From JAHEKD01 sp965215945 (GTDB lineage Bacteria; Pseudomonadota; Gammaproteobacteria; Arenicellales; JAHEKD01), in the NCBI GenBank assembly GCA_965215945.1, contig CBDCFC010000051.1, forward strand, positions 103,528 to 167,527: 64,000 bases of DNA, written 5' to 3'. The notes beneath the pieces were generated by a model that worked only from the letters and a program-made list of their open reading frames with translations, was not told the DNA's origin and did not search any database. This document shows, in pieces, positions 9,146 through 17,047 of the stretch; positions within the stretch are counted from its first letter, which is position 1, and each line of letters starts with the position of its first letter. A program made the translations under genes and the position numbers.

Positions 9146-9661
9146 ATGACTAGGATAGATATCCACCAGGGAGACATAACCCGGCAACAAGTCGATGTGA
9201 TTGTGAATGCAGCTAACCGACGGTTACTCGGTGGCGGTGGTGTTGATGGCGCAATCCACAGAGCAGGTGGCGCGCAGATCATGGCCGAATGCGACCAAAT
9301 ACGCCAGCAACAAGGTAGATGTCCGGTAGGTCAGGCCGTTATCACCACGGCTGGCAACTTATTGGCAAAATACGTCATTCACACTGTTGGTCCAATTTGG
9401 AATGGAGGTAACGATAATGAAACAGAATTACTACAAGGCTGCTATCTAAACTCACTAGCTTTAGCAGAGAAACACGATCTTAGTTCGATTGCTTTCCCGA
9501 ACATCAGCACCGGTGTGTATGGTTACCCTAAAGATTTAGCGGCTGAAATTGCAGTCGCGACTGTAAAAAGTTTTACAGCAAAAGCAGATTCAATTGTCGA
9601 ACAAATTATTTTTGTCTGTTTTGATGATGAAAACTATTCGCTCTACAAAGCGTTGTTATAG
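9146..9661 (+). CDS. Macro domain O-acetyl-ADP-ribose deacetylase (YmdB-like)
   Basis: A single macro domain of 171 aa. Visible: the ribose-binding stretch QGDITRQQVDVIVNAANRRLLGGGGVDGAIHRAGG (split here by its motifs GDIT, VNAAN, GGGGVDGAIH), CPVGQAVITTAGNL, and the phosphate loop FPNISTGVYGYP. The family removes ADP-ribose adducts or deacetylates O-acetyl-ADP-ribose. It is transcribed divergently from the rhomboid gene, with 40 bases between start codons. Calling it a deacetylase rather than another ADP-ribosyl hydrolase is an inference. Confidence 0.88.
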   Translation: MTRIDIHQGDITRQQVDVIVNAANRRLLGGGGVDGAIHRAGGAQIMAECDQIRQQQGRCPVGQAVITTAGNLLAKYVIHTVGPIWNGGNDNETELLQGCYLNSLALAEKHDLSSIAFPNISTGVYGYPKDLAAEIAVATVKSFTAKADSIVEQIIFVCFDDENYSLYKALL

Positions 9662-9706
9662 CTTCTCAGTTGCCCATGAGTATCAGGTCATCCTTGGCTC
9701 GTTAAC

Positions 9707-10477
9707 ATGGCTAATCCAATGAAAGAGCACTTCCCAGATTCGGCAGAATTTTTTCGGCAAAATGGTTACTTGATTAAGCGAGTCATGCTGTCAGGTTCAA
9801 TACTTGAAGCGATTCAAAAAGATGCTAAAAAAATGGTTGAACAGGCTGAGTCGCCAGTTGAATATGAAGCGGATGTTCATTATGAAGGTGCCCCGGAATC
9901 ACGCCAGGCAGAAGGGGGGCAAACGATCAGGCGTTTTCTGCAAGTATTTGATCGCTGTGAGGAATTTAAGCAGTTTGGAAAAAGCAATGAAGTAAAAGCT
10001 GTATTGTCAGAATTGATGGGTGATGAAATTTATTTAGTGCGTAGTCATCATAACAGCTTGATGACCAAAGAGCCCAAATATAGTTCCCAAACCCACTGGC
10101 ATCGTGACATTCGTTACTGGAATTATGATCATGAAAATTTGGTTTCGGTTTGGTTGGCATTGGGAGACGAGACCAGAGATAACGGTGCTTTAATGTTGAT
10201 TCCAGGGACTCATCGGGTCGAATTTGAACGACAAAATTTTGATGAAGCGTTATTTTTTCGAAAAGATTTACCCGAAAATCAGGCTTTGATCGATTCAGCC
10301 GTTATGGCGGAACTGGCAGCCGGTGATGTCCTGTTTTTTCATTGTCGAACATTGCATGCTGCTAGTAATAACAAAACCGATCAAACCAAATTATCGTTGG
10401 TTTATACATATCGTCCGGCAACCACAAAACCATTACCAGAAAGCCGCTCGTCTGCTTACCCGGATGAAAAGATTTAA
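9707..10477 (+). CDS. Phytanoyl-CoA dioxygenase (PhyH) family protein
   Basis: A 256-aa Fe(II)/2-oxoglutarate oxygenase-fold protein. The metal triad is readable as H132-R-D134 (HWHRDIRYW) and H217 (RTLHAAS); GALMLIPGTHR and AGDVLFFH are further family marks. It is the first gene of a tightly packed operon; only 2 bases separate its stop from the cmoA GTG. The family hydroxylates very diverse substrates, from acyl-CoAs to ectoine. Its place before cmoA suggests, but does not prove, a role near tRNA wobble-uridine modification. Confidence 0.85.
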   Translation: MANPMKEHFPDSAEFFRQNGYLIKRVMLSGSILEAIQKDAKKMVEQAESPVEYEADVHYEGAPESRQAEGGQTIRRFLQVFDRCEEFKQFGKSNEVKAVLSELMGDEIYLVRSHHNSLMTKEPKYSSQTHWHRDIRYWNYDHENLVSVWLALGDETRDNGALMLIPGTHRVEFERQNFDEALFFRKDLPENQALIDSAVMAELAAGDVLFFHCRTLHAASNNKTDQTKLSLVYTYRPATTKPLPESRSSAYPDEKI

Positions 10478-10479
10478 TC

Positions 10480-11217
10480 GTGCCCGATAAATTCAACAAA
10501 GATGAAATCTATGCTTCGCCGTTGGCAGAATTAGTAGATTTTACCTTTGATGAAAAAACTGTCGCTGTGTTTCCTAACATGATTAACCGTTCCGTTCCGG
10601 GTTATGGGTTAATGCAATCTTTAACGGGCTTGGTCGCTAGTCAAAAAGTAGTAAAACAAAGTAGTGTTTATGACTTGGGTTGTTCGCTGGGAGCTTCATC
10701 GCTGTCGGTGATTAACAGTGTTGAGCATAATGATTATCAATTGATTCTGGTTGATCAATCTCAATCTATGATTGATCATTGCCAGCAACTTCTCGAACAA
10801 AGCCAAACTGATATAAGCATTGAATTCTGGCAAAAGGATATATGTGAGGTTGAAATAAATAATGCTTCAATGGTGATGCTGAATTTAGTGTTGCAGTTTT
10901 TACCAATAGAGAATCGGCAATTTGTCATCGATAGAATCTATGCTGGTTTAAATGCAGCAGGTGTATTATTGTTAACTGAGAAAACTGAAGCGATAAATAA
11001 GTTAGAACAAAAAACCATCGATACACTTTATAGCGATTTCAAAAAGCGTAGCGGTTATAGCGAGCTTGAAATCAGTCAGAAAAGGCAAGCTTTGGAAAAC
11101 GTAATGCGCGTCGAATCTGTTGATAACCATCATCAGCGCTTGCTCAAAGCGGGCTTCCCAACAGTTGTGCCGATTATGCAGGCGTTGAATTTTGTGACTT
11201 TGCTGGCTGTCAAATGA
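10480..11217 (+). CDS. cmoA: Carboxy-S-adenosyl-L-methionine synthase CmoA
   Basis: Makes carboxy-SAM from SAM and prephenate, the donor for 5-oxyacetyluridine at tRNA position 34. 245 aa, normal length. Family marks: FDEKTVAVFPNMINRSVPGYG near the N-terminus (read as its parts FDEKTVAVFPNM and RSVPGYG), the SAM loop VYDLGCSLGASSLSV, and DFKKRSGYSELEISQKR near the C-terminus. It starts at GTG 10480 and overlaps cmoB by the ATGA junction at 11214. Confidence 0.95.
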   Translation: MPDKFNKDEIYASPLAELVDFTFDEKTVAVFPNMINRSVPGYGLMQSLTGLVASQKVVKQSSVYDLGCSLGASSLSVINSVEHNDYQLILVDQSQSMIDHCQQLLEQSQTDISIEFWQKDICEVEINNASMVMLNLVLQFLPIENRQFVIDRIYAGLNAAGVLLLTEKTEAINKLEQKTIDTLYSDFKKRSGYSELEISQKRQALENVMRVESVDNHHQRLLKAGFPTVVPIMQALNFVTLLAVK

Positions 11218-12179
11218 GTGCATTAATTGATTTAGAAAAACTGTCCGGATTTTTAAATCAGTATGATTTATCTGAGTTTGAAGCTGAGATAATCAGTGCT
11301 TGCAAAGCGTCGAATGCGAATCGCCACGGCGGTTTGGAACGTTGGTTAGCCGTGCTCAATAATTTGCCTGATTTAAGGGCCGACAAAATTAATTTGTTTA
11401 ACGGCGTTAAACTGCAGAATGCAGATTGCGGCACACACCAAAAAAAAATTTTAAAACAACAACTGCTCGAGCTTTCTCCTTGGCGTAAAGGGCCATTTGA
11501 TTTGTTTGGTATTAATATTGATACAGAATGGCGTAGTGATCTGAAGTGGCAACGACTCGTCGATAAGATCGATCTCAAAGATAAACGAATTCTTGATGTG
11601 GGCTGTGGTAATGGCTATTACATGTTTCGAATGCTGGGTGCAGGTGCCAAATTTATCATTGGAGTTGATCCTGTGCCGTTATATGTCGTGCAGTTTAAAG
11701 CCATAAATAGATTTCTACGGGCAAGTCAATTGCAAGTGTTGCCAATTGGCTTAGAAGCATTACCCGTGATGCCGGTGTTTGAAACTGTATTTTCTATGGG
11801 TGTGCTTTATCATCGTCGCAATTCAATTGATCATCTTAAAGACTTGCATAGCATGTTGGTTCCAGGTGGTGAGTTGGTGTTGGAAACGTTAGTGCTTGAA
11901 GGCAATGAAGAAAATGAGCTGATTCCTGAAGATCGTTATGCTGGGATGAAGAACGTCTGGTCGATTCCAACAATCCCAACGTTGTCAAATTGGTTAGTGC
12001 AAACGGATTTTAAAGGCATAGAAGTTCTAAATCGTACCGTGACCACACTCGATGAGCAGCGACAAACTGAATGGATGCGTTCGCACTCCCTCAATCAATT
12101 TTTAAATCAAGACGACCAGAGTCTAACGATTGAAGGCTATCCCGCACCATTGCGAGCGATGATTACATGCCATAGTTAA
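11214..12179 (+). CDS. cmoB: tRNA U34 carboxymethyltransferase CmoB
   Basis: Transfers the carboxymethyl group of carboxy-SAM to 5-hydroxyuridine at tRNA position 34. 321 aa, as usual. Seen: RHGGLERWLAVLNNLP, WRKGPFDLFGINIDTEWRSD (in two parts: WRKGPFDLFG, IDTEWRSDLKW), the SAM loop ILDVGCGNGYYMFRMLG, and SMGVLYHRRNSIDHL. The start ATG overlaps the cmoA stop and its own stop overlaps the EamA start, so translation is coupled on both sides. Confidence 0.95.
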   Translation: MSALIDLEKLSGFLNQYDLSEFEAEIISACKASNANRHGGLERWLAVLNNLPDLRADKINLFNGVKLQNADCGTHQKKILKQQLLELSPWRKGPFDLFGINIDTEWRSDLKWQRLVDKIDLKDKRILDVGCGNGYYMFRMLGAGAKFIIGVDPVPLYVVQFKAINRFLRASQLQVLPIGLEALPVMPVFETVFSMGVLYHRRNSIDHLKDLHSMLVPGGELVLETLVLEGNEENELIPEDRYAGMKNVWSIPTIPTLSNWLVQTDFKGIEVLNRTVTTLDEQRQTEWMRSHSLNQFLNQDDQSLTIEGYPAPLRAMITCHS

Positions 12180-13081
12180 TGACTTGGATTCTGCTGACTT
12201 TATTAGCTGCACTGATGCAAGCAGTGCGAACAGCGGGGCAGAAACGTCTGGCAGAATCGATAGATGTAGTCATTGTTAGTTGGGTCCGTTTTTTATTTGG
12301 ACTACCGTTTGCATTAATTTTTTTCTTTTGGTTAGTTCCAAAAGAGCTTTCACTTGTTGCGTTGCCGCCTAAATATTGGCTATATATTTCAGTCATTGCA
12401 CTGAGCCAATTAATCGCCACCTTAATGGCTGTAGTTCTTTTAGGGCGGCGTAATTTTGCTATTGGTTCCACATTAGTCAAATCCGAGGTAATCTTTACCG
12501 CTTTACTGGGGTTGGTGTTGTTCGCTGAATATTTAAGTGTTTTAGCCTGGCTGGCTGTATTGCTGGGCATTATCGGCTTATTTGTTTCCTCATTAGGTAA
12601 ATTCAAATTATCGCTGACCGATATTTTAACCAAACTTGATTCCAAGTCGGCCTTGTTAGGCCTGGGTGGGGGAGTATTATTTGGGGTGGCGTCCGTGTTT
12701 ATCCGCCAGGCAAATTTATTATTAGATTCGTTGGACGCGCCGCTGAGCCAGGCCGTGATTACCTTAACTTGCGTTCTCGCATTGCAAACCTTAATCGGCG
12801 GGATATTCGTTTTACTAACGCGGATCAGTCAAATTAAATCGATCAATCAAAATATATCCGCGTGTGTTTTTATCGGTTTGACCTCAATGCTGGGTTCGTT
12901 TGGCTGGTTTGGTGCTTATGCCCTGCAAAATGCAGCCTATGTCAAAACCCTGGGTCAAATTGAATTCCTGTTTACCCTGTTGTTGACCTGGTTTTATTTC
13001 AACGAGAAAATTGAACAGCATGAGTATTTAGCCATGGTTTTGATTGTGATATCTGCTTTATTAATTGTCTGGAGTAAGTAA
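12179..13081 (+). CDS. EamA/DMT family membrane transporter
   Basis: A 300-aa protein with about ten hydrophobic helices and two EamA-type halves, a fold typical of drug/metabolite exporters and importers. The start ATG overlaps the cmoB stop by one base (TAATG) and its stop overlaps the next ATG in the same way. The substrate is unknown. Because it sits between cmoB and a TauD-type oxygenase, it may supply or export that oxygenase's substrate or product. Confidence 0.85.
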   Translation: MTWILLTLLAALMQAVRTAGQKRLAESIDVVIVSWVRFLFGLPFALIFFFWLVPKELSLVALPPKYWLYISVIALSQLIATLMAVVLLGRRNFAIGSTLVKSEVIFTALLGLVLFAEYLSVLAWLAVLLGIIGLFVSSLGKFKLSLTDILTKLDSKSALLGLGGGVLFGVASVFIRQANLLLDSLDAPLSQAVITLTCVLALQTLIGGIFVLLTRISQIKSINQNISACVFIGLTSMLGSFGWFGAYALQNAAYVKTLGQIEFLFTLLLTWFYFNEKIEQHEYLAMVLIVISALLIVWSK

Positions 13082-14139
13082 TGTCGGTATCTATACCGAG
13101 CAGTAAGTTAAAAATTTCTAGTGCCTGGTATGGTGAAGAGTTGGCTGCTCAAACTGAGCAGTGGATTATGTATCTTAGCGATGATGAGGTGGTCGAGTTA
13201 GAGTCTGCTGCAGATGAAGCACTTGATCAGGGCTTGAATATCGTTGATGTTGACAAACAGAATTTCAAGCTTCCAACTCTGGGCTCAAAATTAAAATCTC
13301 TAATTACGCAACTGACTGACGGAATCGGATTTACCCTGATAAAGCGTATTCCAGTTGAAAATTATTCCACCGAGAAAGCGGCAATGATCTTTTATGGTCT
13401 GGGAGCACACCTTGGTAATGCACGAATGCAAAATGCCAAAGGCCATGTGTTGGGGCATGTGTGTGATTTGAATATGCGCAGCGATGATCCCAATGTGCGT
13501 ATTTATCAGACTAACGAGCGGCAAACATTTCATACGGACTCCAGTGATATTGTTGGATTGCTATGCCTGAAAAAAGCCAAAAAGGGCGGTGAATCATTAT
13601 TGGTCAGTGCAGTCACGATTTTCAATGAAATGCTGAGATCCAGACCTGATTTAATCGAATTATTATTTGATCCCATTGCTACAGACCGGCGCGGTGAAGT
13701 GCCTGAAGGTATGAAACCTTATTTTTCTATTCCTGTTTTCAATTGGTTTGAGGGATTTCTGACAGTGATTTATCAACGTCAGTATATTGATTCTGCACAG
13801 CGTTTCGATGATGCTTTCAGATTAACAGATAAGCATATCGAAGTACTGGATATGTTTGATGATTTAGCTAACGATCCAAAGTTGAATTTGTCCATGCAGC
13901 TAGAACCGGGTGATATGCAGTTTGTCTATAACCACAGCCTGTTACACGACCGCACCGGCTTTGAAGACTGGCCGGAGTTGGAGAACCGCCGTCATTTACT
14001 CAGATTATGGTTGTCTGCCCCAAACGACCGACCACTGCCCCAGGTCTTCAAAGAACGTTACGGCAGCATAGAAATCGGCAATCGAGGCGGCGTCGCAGTT
14101 GAAGGTCTGAAACCTGTTGCGCCGCTAGAAGCTAGTTAG
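13081..14139 (+). CDS. TauD/TfdA family dioxygenase
   Basis: A 352-aa Fe(II)/2-oxoglutarate oxygenase. Metal ligands are H151-T-D153 (FHTDSSDIVGLLCL) and H289 (NHSLLHDRTGF); R308 in HLLRLWL is the likely 2OG-binding arginine. It is the last gene of the five-gene operon and starts within the stop of the transporter gene. Family members act on taurine, gamma-butyrobetaine, sulfate esters and similar substrates, so the substrate is open. It is longer than TauD (about 280) and closer in size to the gamma-butyrobetaine hydroxylase-like branch. Confidence 0.85.
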   Translation: MSVSIPSSKLKISSAWYGEELAAQTEQWIMYLSDDEVVELESAADEALDQGLNIVDVDKQNFKLPTLGSKLKSLITQLTDGIGFTLIKRIPVENYSTEKAAMIFYGLGAHLGNARMQNAKGHVLGHVCDLNMRSDDPNVRIYQTNERQTFHTDSSDIVGLLCLKKAKKGGESLLVSAVTIFNEMLRSRPDLIELLFDPIATDRRGEVPEGMKPYFSIPVFNWFEGFLTVIYQRQYIDSAQRFDDAFRLTDKHIEVLDMFDDLANDPKLNLSMQLEPGDMQFVYNHSLLHDRTGFEDWPELENRRHLLRLWLSAPNDRPLPQVFKERYGSIEIGNRGGVAVEGLKPVAPLEAS

Positions 14140-14190
14140 CATAAGCATATAACCTGTAAACCTCTTAACAATTCACAGATCGTCTCTCCC

Positions 14191-14379
14191 GCGAAGACGG
14201 AAGCCTGGATAGCGGCAAACAGGGCTGAAAATAGACCAATCCCTGAGCCGAATTCCGCTAGTGGAAAATTTATTACATGATTGCCTAAATCATTACATGC
14301 AAGGCTGATCGCGCGTGCTAAAGCCGAGGGTGTGAGCTTGAATAGTCTTGTGCAAACTTACTTAGCGGAGAAAGTCTAG
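14191..14379 (+). pseudogene. Decayed hicB-type antitoxin gene
   Basis: Reading codons from 14191 gives a C-terminal HicB-like sequence: EAWIAANRAENRPIPEP, SASGKFIT, a TGA stop at 14278-14280, LPKSLHARLIARAKAEGVSLN, SLVQTYLAEKV, then TAG at 14377. HicB proteins normally read SGKF-hydrophobic-R-LPK at this point, so the TGA probably replaces a CGA arginine codon. The N-terminal half of the antitoxin and any hicA are missing. The remnant lies between the TauD operon and the convergent phosphofructokinase gene. Confidence 0.72.
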
Positions 14380-14406
14380 CCTCTATGTGAAGAAATGCAG
14401 GTAGGA

Positions 14407-15672
14407 TCAAATCTTAAATTCTGTGTTTAGTATCTTCTTCACAGGCTTATTTTTCAATCTCACATAATGAGGCAGACCATTTTTATACGGCGGCGGACAT
14501 TCACCTTTGATCAATGGCTGCAGGTAATCACGGCATTTTTCGGTGATATGAAAACCGTCTTTGCTGATGAATGATTTGGGCATCATTTTCTCCCGGTTCG
14601 CCATTCTGTAAAGCTGGGCTTTGCCAATAGACCAGCGATACGGCTTATTGGATTTGCGCACAATCGTCGGCATGACCGCGTTTTCACCTTTAATGGCCAT
14701 TTCAACGACCGCCTTGCCGACGGCGTAAGCCTGGTCCAGGTCGGTTTTTGAAGCGATATGTCTGGCCGAGCGCTGCAGGTAATCAGCCACCGCCCAGTGG
14801 TATTTATAACCTGTTTTGGCTTTGACAATATTGGCAATGGTCGGTGCGACTCCACCCAATTGAGTATGACCGAAGGCATCTTTGCTGCCGACATCGGATA
14901 AAAATTTGCCGCGCTTGTTTTTAACACCTTCTGAAACCACGATGGAGCAGAAGCCGTGATCTTTAACTGATTGTTTGACTTTTTTCACGAATGCCGCCTG
15001 ATCAAAAGGTACTTCCGGGAAAAGAATAATATGCGGTCCGTCGCCATCTTTTTCACAGGCTAACCCACCTGCGGCGGCGATCCAACCGGCATGGCGGCCC
15101 ATAACCTCCATAATGAATACTTTGGTAGAAGTTTCAGCCATTGAGGCAACGTCAAATGAAGCTTCGCGAATGGAGGTGGCGACGTATTTGGCCACTGAGC
15201 CGAATCCCGGGCAGTTATCGGTGATCACGAGGTCATTATCAACCGTTTTGGGGATGCCAAAACAGGACATTGGATAGCCCATTTTGCGGCTTAACTGAGA
15301 AACCTTGTGGGCGGTGTCCATGGAGTCGTTGCCACCATTATAGAAAAAGTAACCGATGTTATGGGCGGCAAACACCTCAATCAAGCGCTCATATTGGGCG
15401 CGATTCTCCTCCAGGCTCTTAAGTTTGTAGCGGCAGGTGCCAAAAGCGCCTGAAGGCGTGTGCATCAAGGCATTAATATCACGATCAGATTCTTTGCTGG
15501 TATCGATCAGGTCTTCTGTCAAAGCGCCAATAATGCCATTGCGACCAGCATAAACCTTGCCCATCTTGTTTTTATGTTTGCGTGTGGTCTGAATAACACC
15601 GCATGCAGTGGCGTTGATTACAGCGGTGACACCGCCAGATTGGGCATAAAAGGCATTTTTCAGCGTGTTCAA
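14407..15672 (-). CDS. pfp: 6-phosphofructokinase, pyrophosphate-dependent type
   Basis: A 421-aa phosphofructokinase. The nucleotide/PPi loop reads YNGGNDSMDT with Asp where ATP enzymes have Gly, and the substrate loop reads PKTVDNDL with Lys; both features mark the PPi-using clade. MEVMGRHAGWIAA is the fructose-6-phosphate region. PPi enzymes are reversible and occur in methylotrophs and sulfur-oxidising bacteria, where they also serve the Calvin or ribulose monophosphate cycles. It diverges from adk with 189 bases between. Confidence 0.9.
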   Translation of the reverse strand: MNTLKNAFYAQSGGVTAVINATACGVIQTTRKHKNKMGKVYAGRNGIIGALTEDLIDTSKESDRDINALMHTPSGAFGTCRYKLKSLEENRAQYERLIEVFAAHNIGYFFYNGGNDSMDTAHKVSQLSRKMGYPMSCFGIPKTVDNDLVITDNCPGFGSVAKYVATSIREASFDVASMAETSTKVFIMEVMGRHAGWIAAAGGLACEKDGDGPHIILFPEVPFDQAAFVKKVKQSVKDHGFCSIVVSEGVKNKRGKFLSDVGSKDAFGHTQLGGVAPTIANIVKAKTGYKYHWAVADYLQRSARHIASKTDLDQAYAVGKAVVEMAIKGENAVMPTIVRKSNKPYRWSIGKAQLYRMANREKMMPKSFISKDGFHITEKCRDYLQPLIKGECPPPYKNGLPHYVRLKNKPVKKILNTEFKI

Positions 15673-15861
15673 ATCGAGCTCCCAGATATATTTTTCGGTT
15701 GATAGTTAAAAGCGACTAATTTTCACCTTATAGGCAACTAAAATCAATCTTGGAAAGTGTCACGGGGTTCGTAAATCCATTGACCGAGATTGAATTTAAG
15801 AGTAGTGTACGGTTTTTAAAAAATCAGCTAGACGTTTTCAGGCTAATATGGAGGCAAGATA

Positions 15862-16977
15862 ATGAGGCTCGTATTATTAGGAGCGCCGGGTTCTGGCAAG
15901 GGCACGCAGGCGAAAATGTTGGTGGAAAAATACAATATTCCACAAATTTCCACTGGTGATTTGTTGCGTGCGGCCGTAAAAGCAAAAACCAAACTTGGCA
16001 AACAAGCCAAGGCGGCGATGGATGCTGGAGAATTAGTTTCGGATGATCTGGTGTTATCTATTATTCAAGAAAGATTAATGGAGTCTGATACCCGTCGAGG
16101 CTTTATTCTTGATGGTTTTCCAAGAAATATCCCCCAGGCCCAAGCCTTGGATAATAAGCTAAGCTGGATGAACAAACCGATCCAGATTGCCATGCATTTA
16201 CATGTTGATCATGACATTTTAGTCAAACGTATTACCGGCCGTATGATTTGTGCCAAATGCGGTGCAATTTTTAATAATTATTTTAATCCACCGAAGAAAA
16301 AAGGCGTTTGTGACAACTGTGGTGGCAAAAAATTCCCTACCCGCGCTGATGACAATGAAACTACCGTTCGTAATCGTCTGGGTGTTTATAATGAAGAAAC
16401 GGAACCCTTGATTAGCTACTATAAAGCGCAAGGGAAGTTGAGAACGGTCGCTGGAGAAGGTGCTTTAGATGAAATTCAACAACGCATGGTTGATATTGTT
16501 GAATCTGAAATTAATCCATTAGCGGCTTCGTTGGATGACATGGTGGTTTCTCACTACGCCACACAGTCAAATGATGATTCAGATACCGTGATTTCTGGTG
16601 GAGTAGTAAAGAAAACCGATGTTAAAAAGAAACGAACTAGTAAAAAAGTGACCAAGAAAAGGGCCGCTAAGAAAAAAGTCACTAAAAAGGTAGCAAAGAA
16701 AGTAACGAAAAAAGTAGCCAAGAAAAAAGTGGCAAAAAAGGCTGCTAAGAAGGTCGCGAAAAAGACAACCAAGAAAAAAGTCGCTAAAAAGGCCGCGAAG
16801 AAAACTTCAAAAAGACCAACAAAGAAAAGAGCCGCTAAGAAAAAAGTAGTCAAAAAGGCGACAAAAAAGAGCGCGAAAAAGGCCGTCAAGAAAAAGGTGG
16901 CAAAGAAAGTAGCGAAAAAGGCAACAAAGAAAGCCACAAAAAAAGCAGCTAAGAAACCTGCTAGAAAGAAAAGATAG
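15862..16977 (+). CDS. adk: Adenylate kinase with histone H1-like lysine-rich C-terminal tail
   Basis: Residues 1-219 are a complete long-form adenylate kinase: P-loop GAPGSGKGTQ (7-16), STGDLLRAAV, LDGFPRN (83-89), and a LID domain with a four-cysteine zinc site C130, C133, C150, C153. This core converts ATP+AMP to 2 ADP. Residues 220-249 form an acidic/serine linker, and 250-371 are almost only K, A, V, T and R in KKVAKK- or KKATKK-like repeats, with no acidic residue after 255. That tail resembles histone H1 or AlgP-type nucleoid proteins. No stop or start separates the two parts. The start ATG follows GGAGG. Confidence 0.92.
   Translation: MRLVLLGAPGSGKGTQAKMLVEKYNIPQISTGDLLRAAVKAKTKLGKQAKAAMDAGELVSDDLVLSIIQERLMESDTRRGFILDGFPRNIPQAQALDNKLSWMNKPIQIAMHLHVDHDILVKRITGRMICAKCGAIFNNYFNPPKKKGVCDNCGGKKFPTRADDNETTVRNRLGVYNEETEPLISYYKAQGKLRTVAGEGALDEIQQRMVDIVESEINPLAASLDDMVVSHYATQSNDDSDTVISGGVVKKTDVKKKRTSKKVTKKRAAKKKVTKKVAKKVTKKVAKKKVAKKAAKKVAKKTTKKKVAKKAAKKTSKRPTKKRAAKKKVVKKATKKSAKKAVKKKVAKKVAKKATKKATKKAAKKPARKKR
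16609..16974 (+). repeat. Degenerate lysine/alanine codon repeats encoding the Adk tail
   Basis: About 366 bases of AAG/AAA-rich coding repeats built around KKxAKK units of four to five residues. Units are not identical at DNA level, so this is an old, codon-diversified repeat and not a recent tandem expansion. The minus-strand frames here are artefacts of the repeat. Confidence 0.75.
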
Positions 16978-16999
16978 ACAGGCATACTTTATGCCAGAT

Positions 17000-17020
17000 T
17001 TACCCGCACAAAGCGGGTAA
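17000..17020 (+). terminator. Hairpin after adk, weak terminator candidate
   Basis: An 8-bp stem TTACCCGC / GCGGGTAA with loop ACAAA, 23 bases after the adk stop. It is followed by AATAGCTGTTTTAATTT instead of a clean T-run, so it may only attenuate transcription into hemB. Confidence 0.45.
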
Positions 17021-17047
17021 AATAGCTGTTTTAATTTAGCAACTTCG

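Noticed and set aside
16554..16985. Minus-strand Phe-rich ORF opposite the adenylate kinase tail
   Set aside because: It is the antisense of lysine codons; composition is not protein-like and the plus frame is a certain gene.
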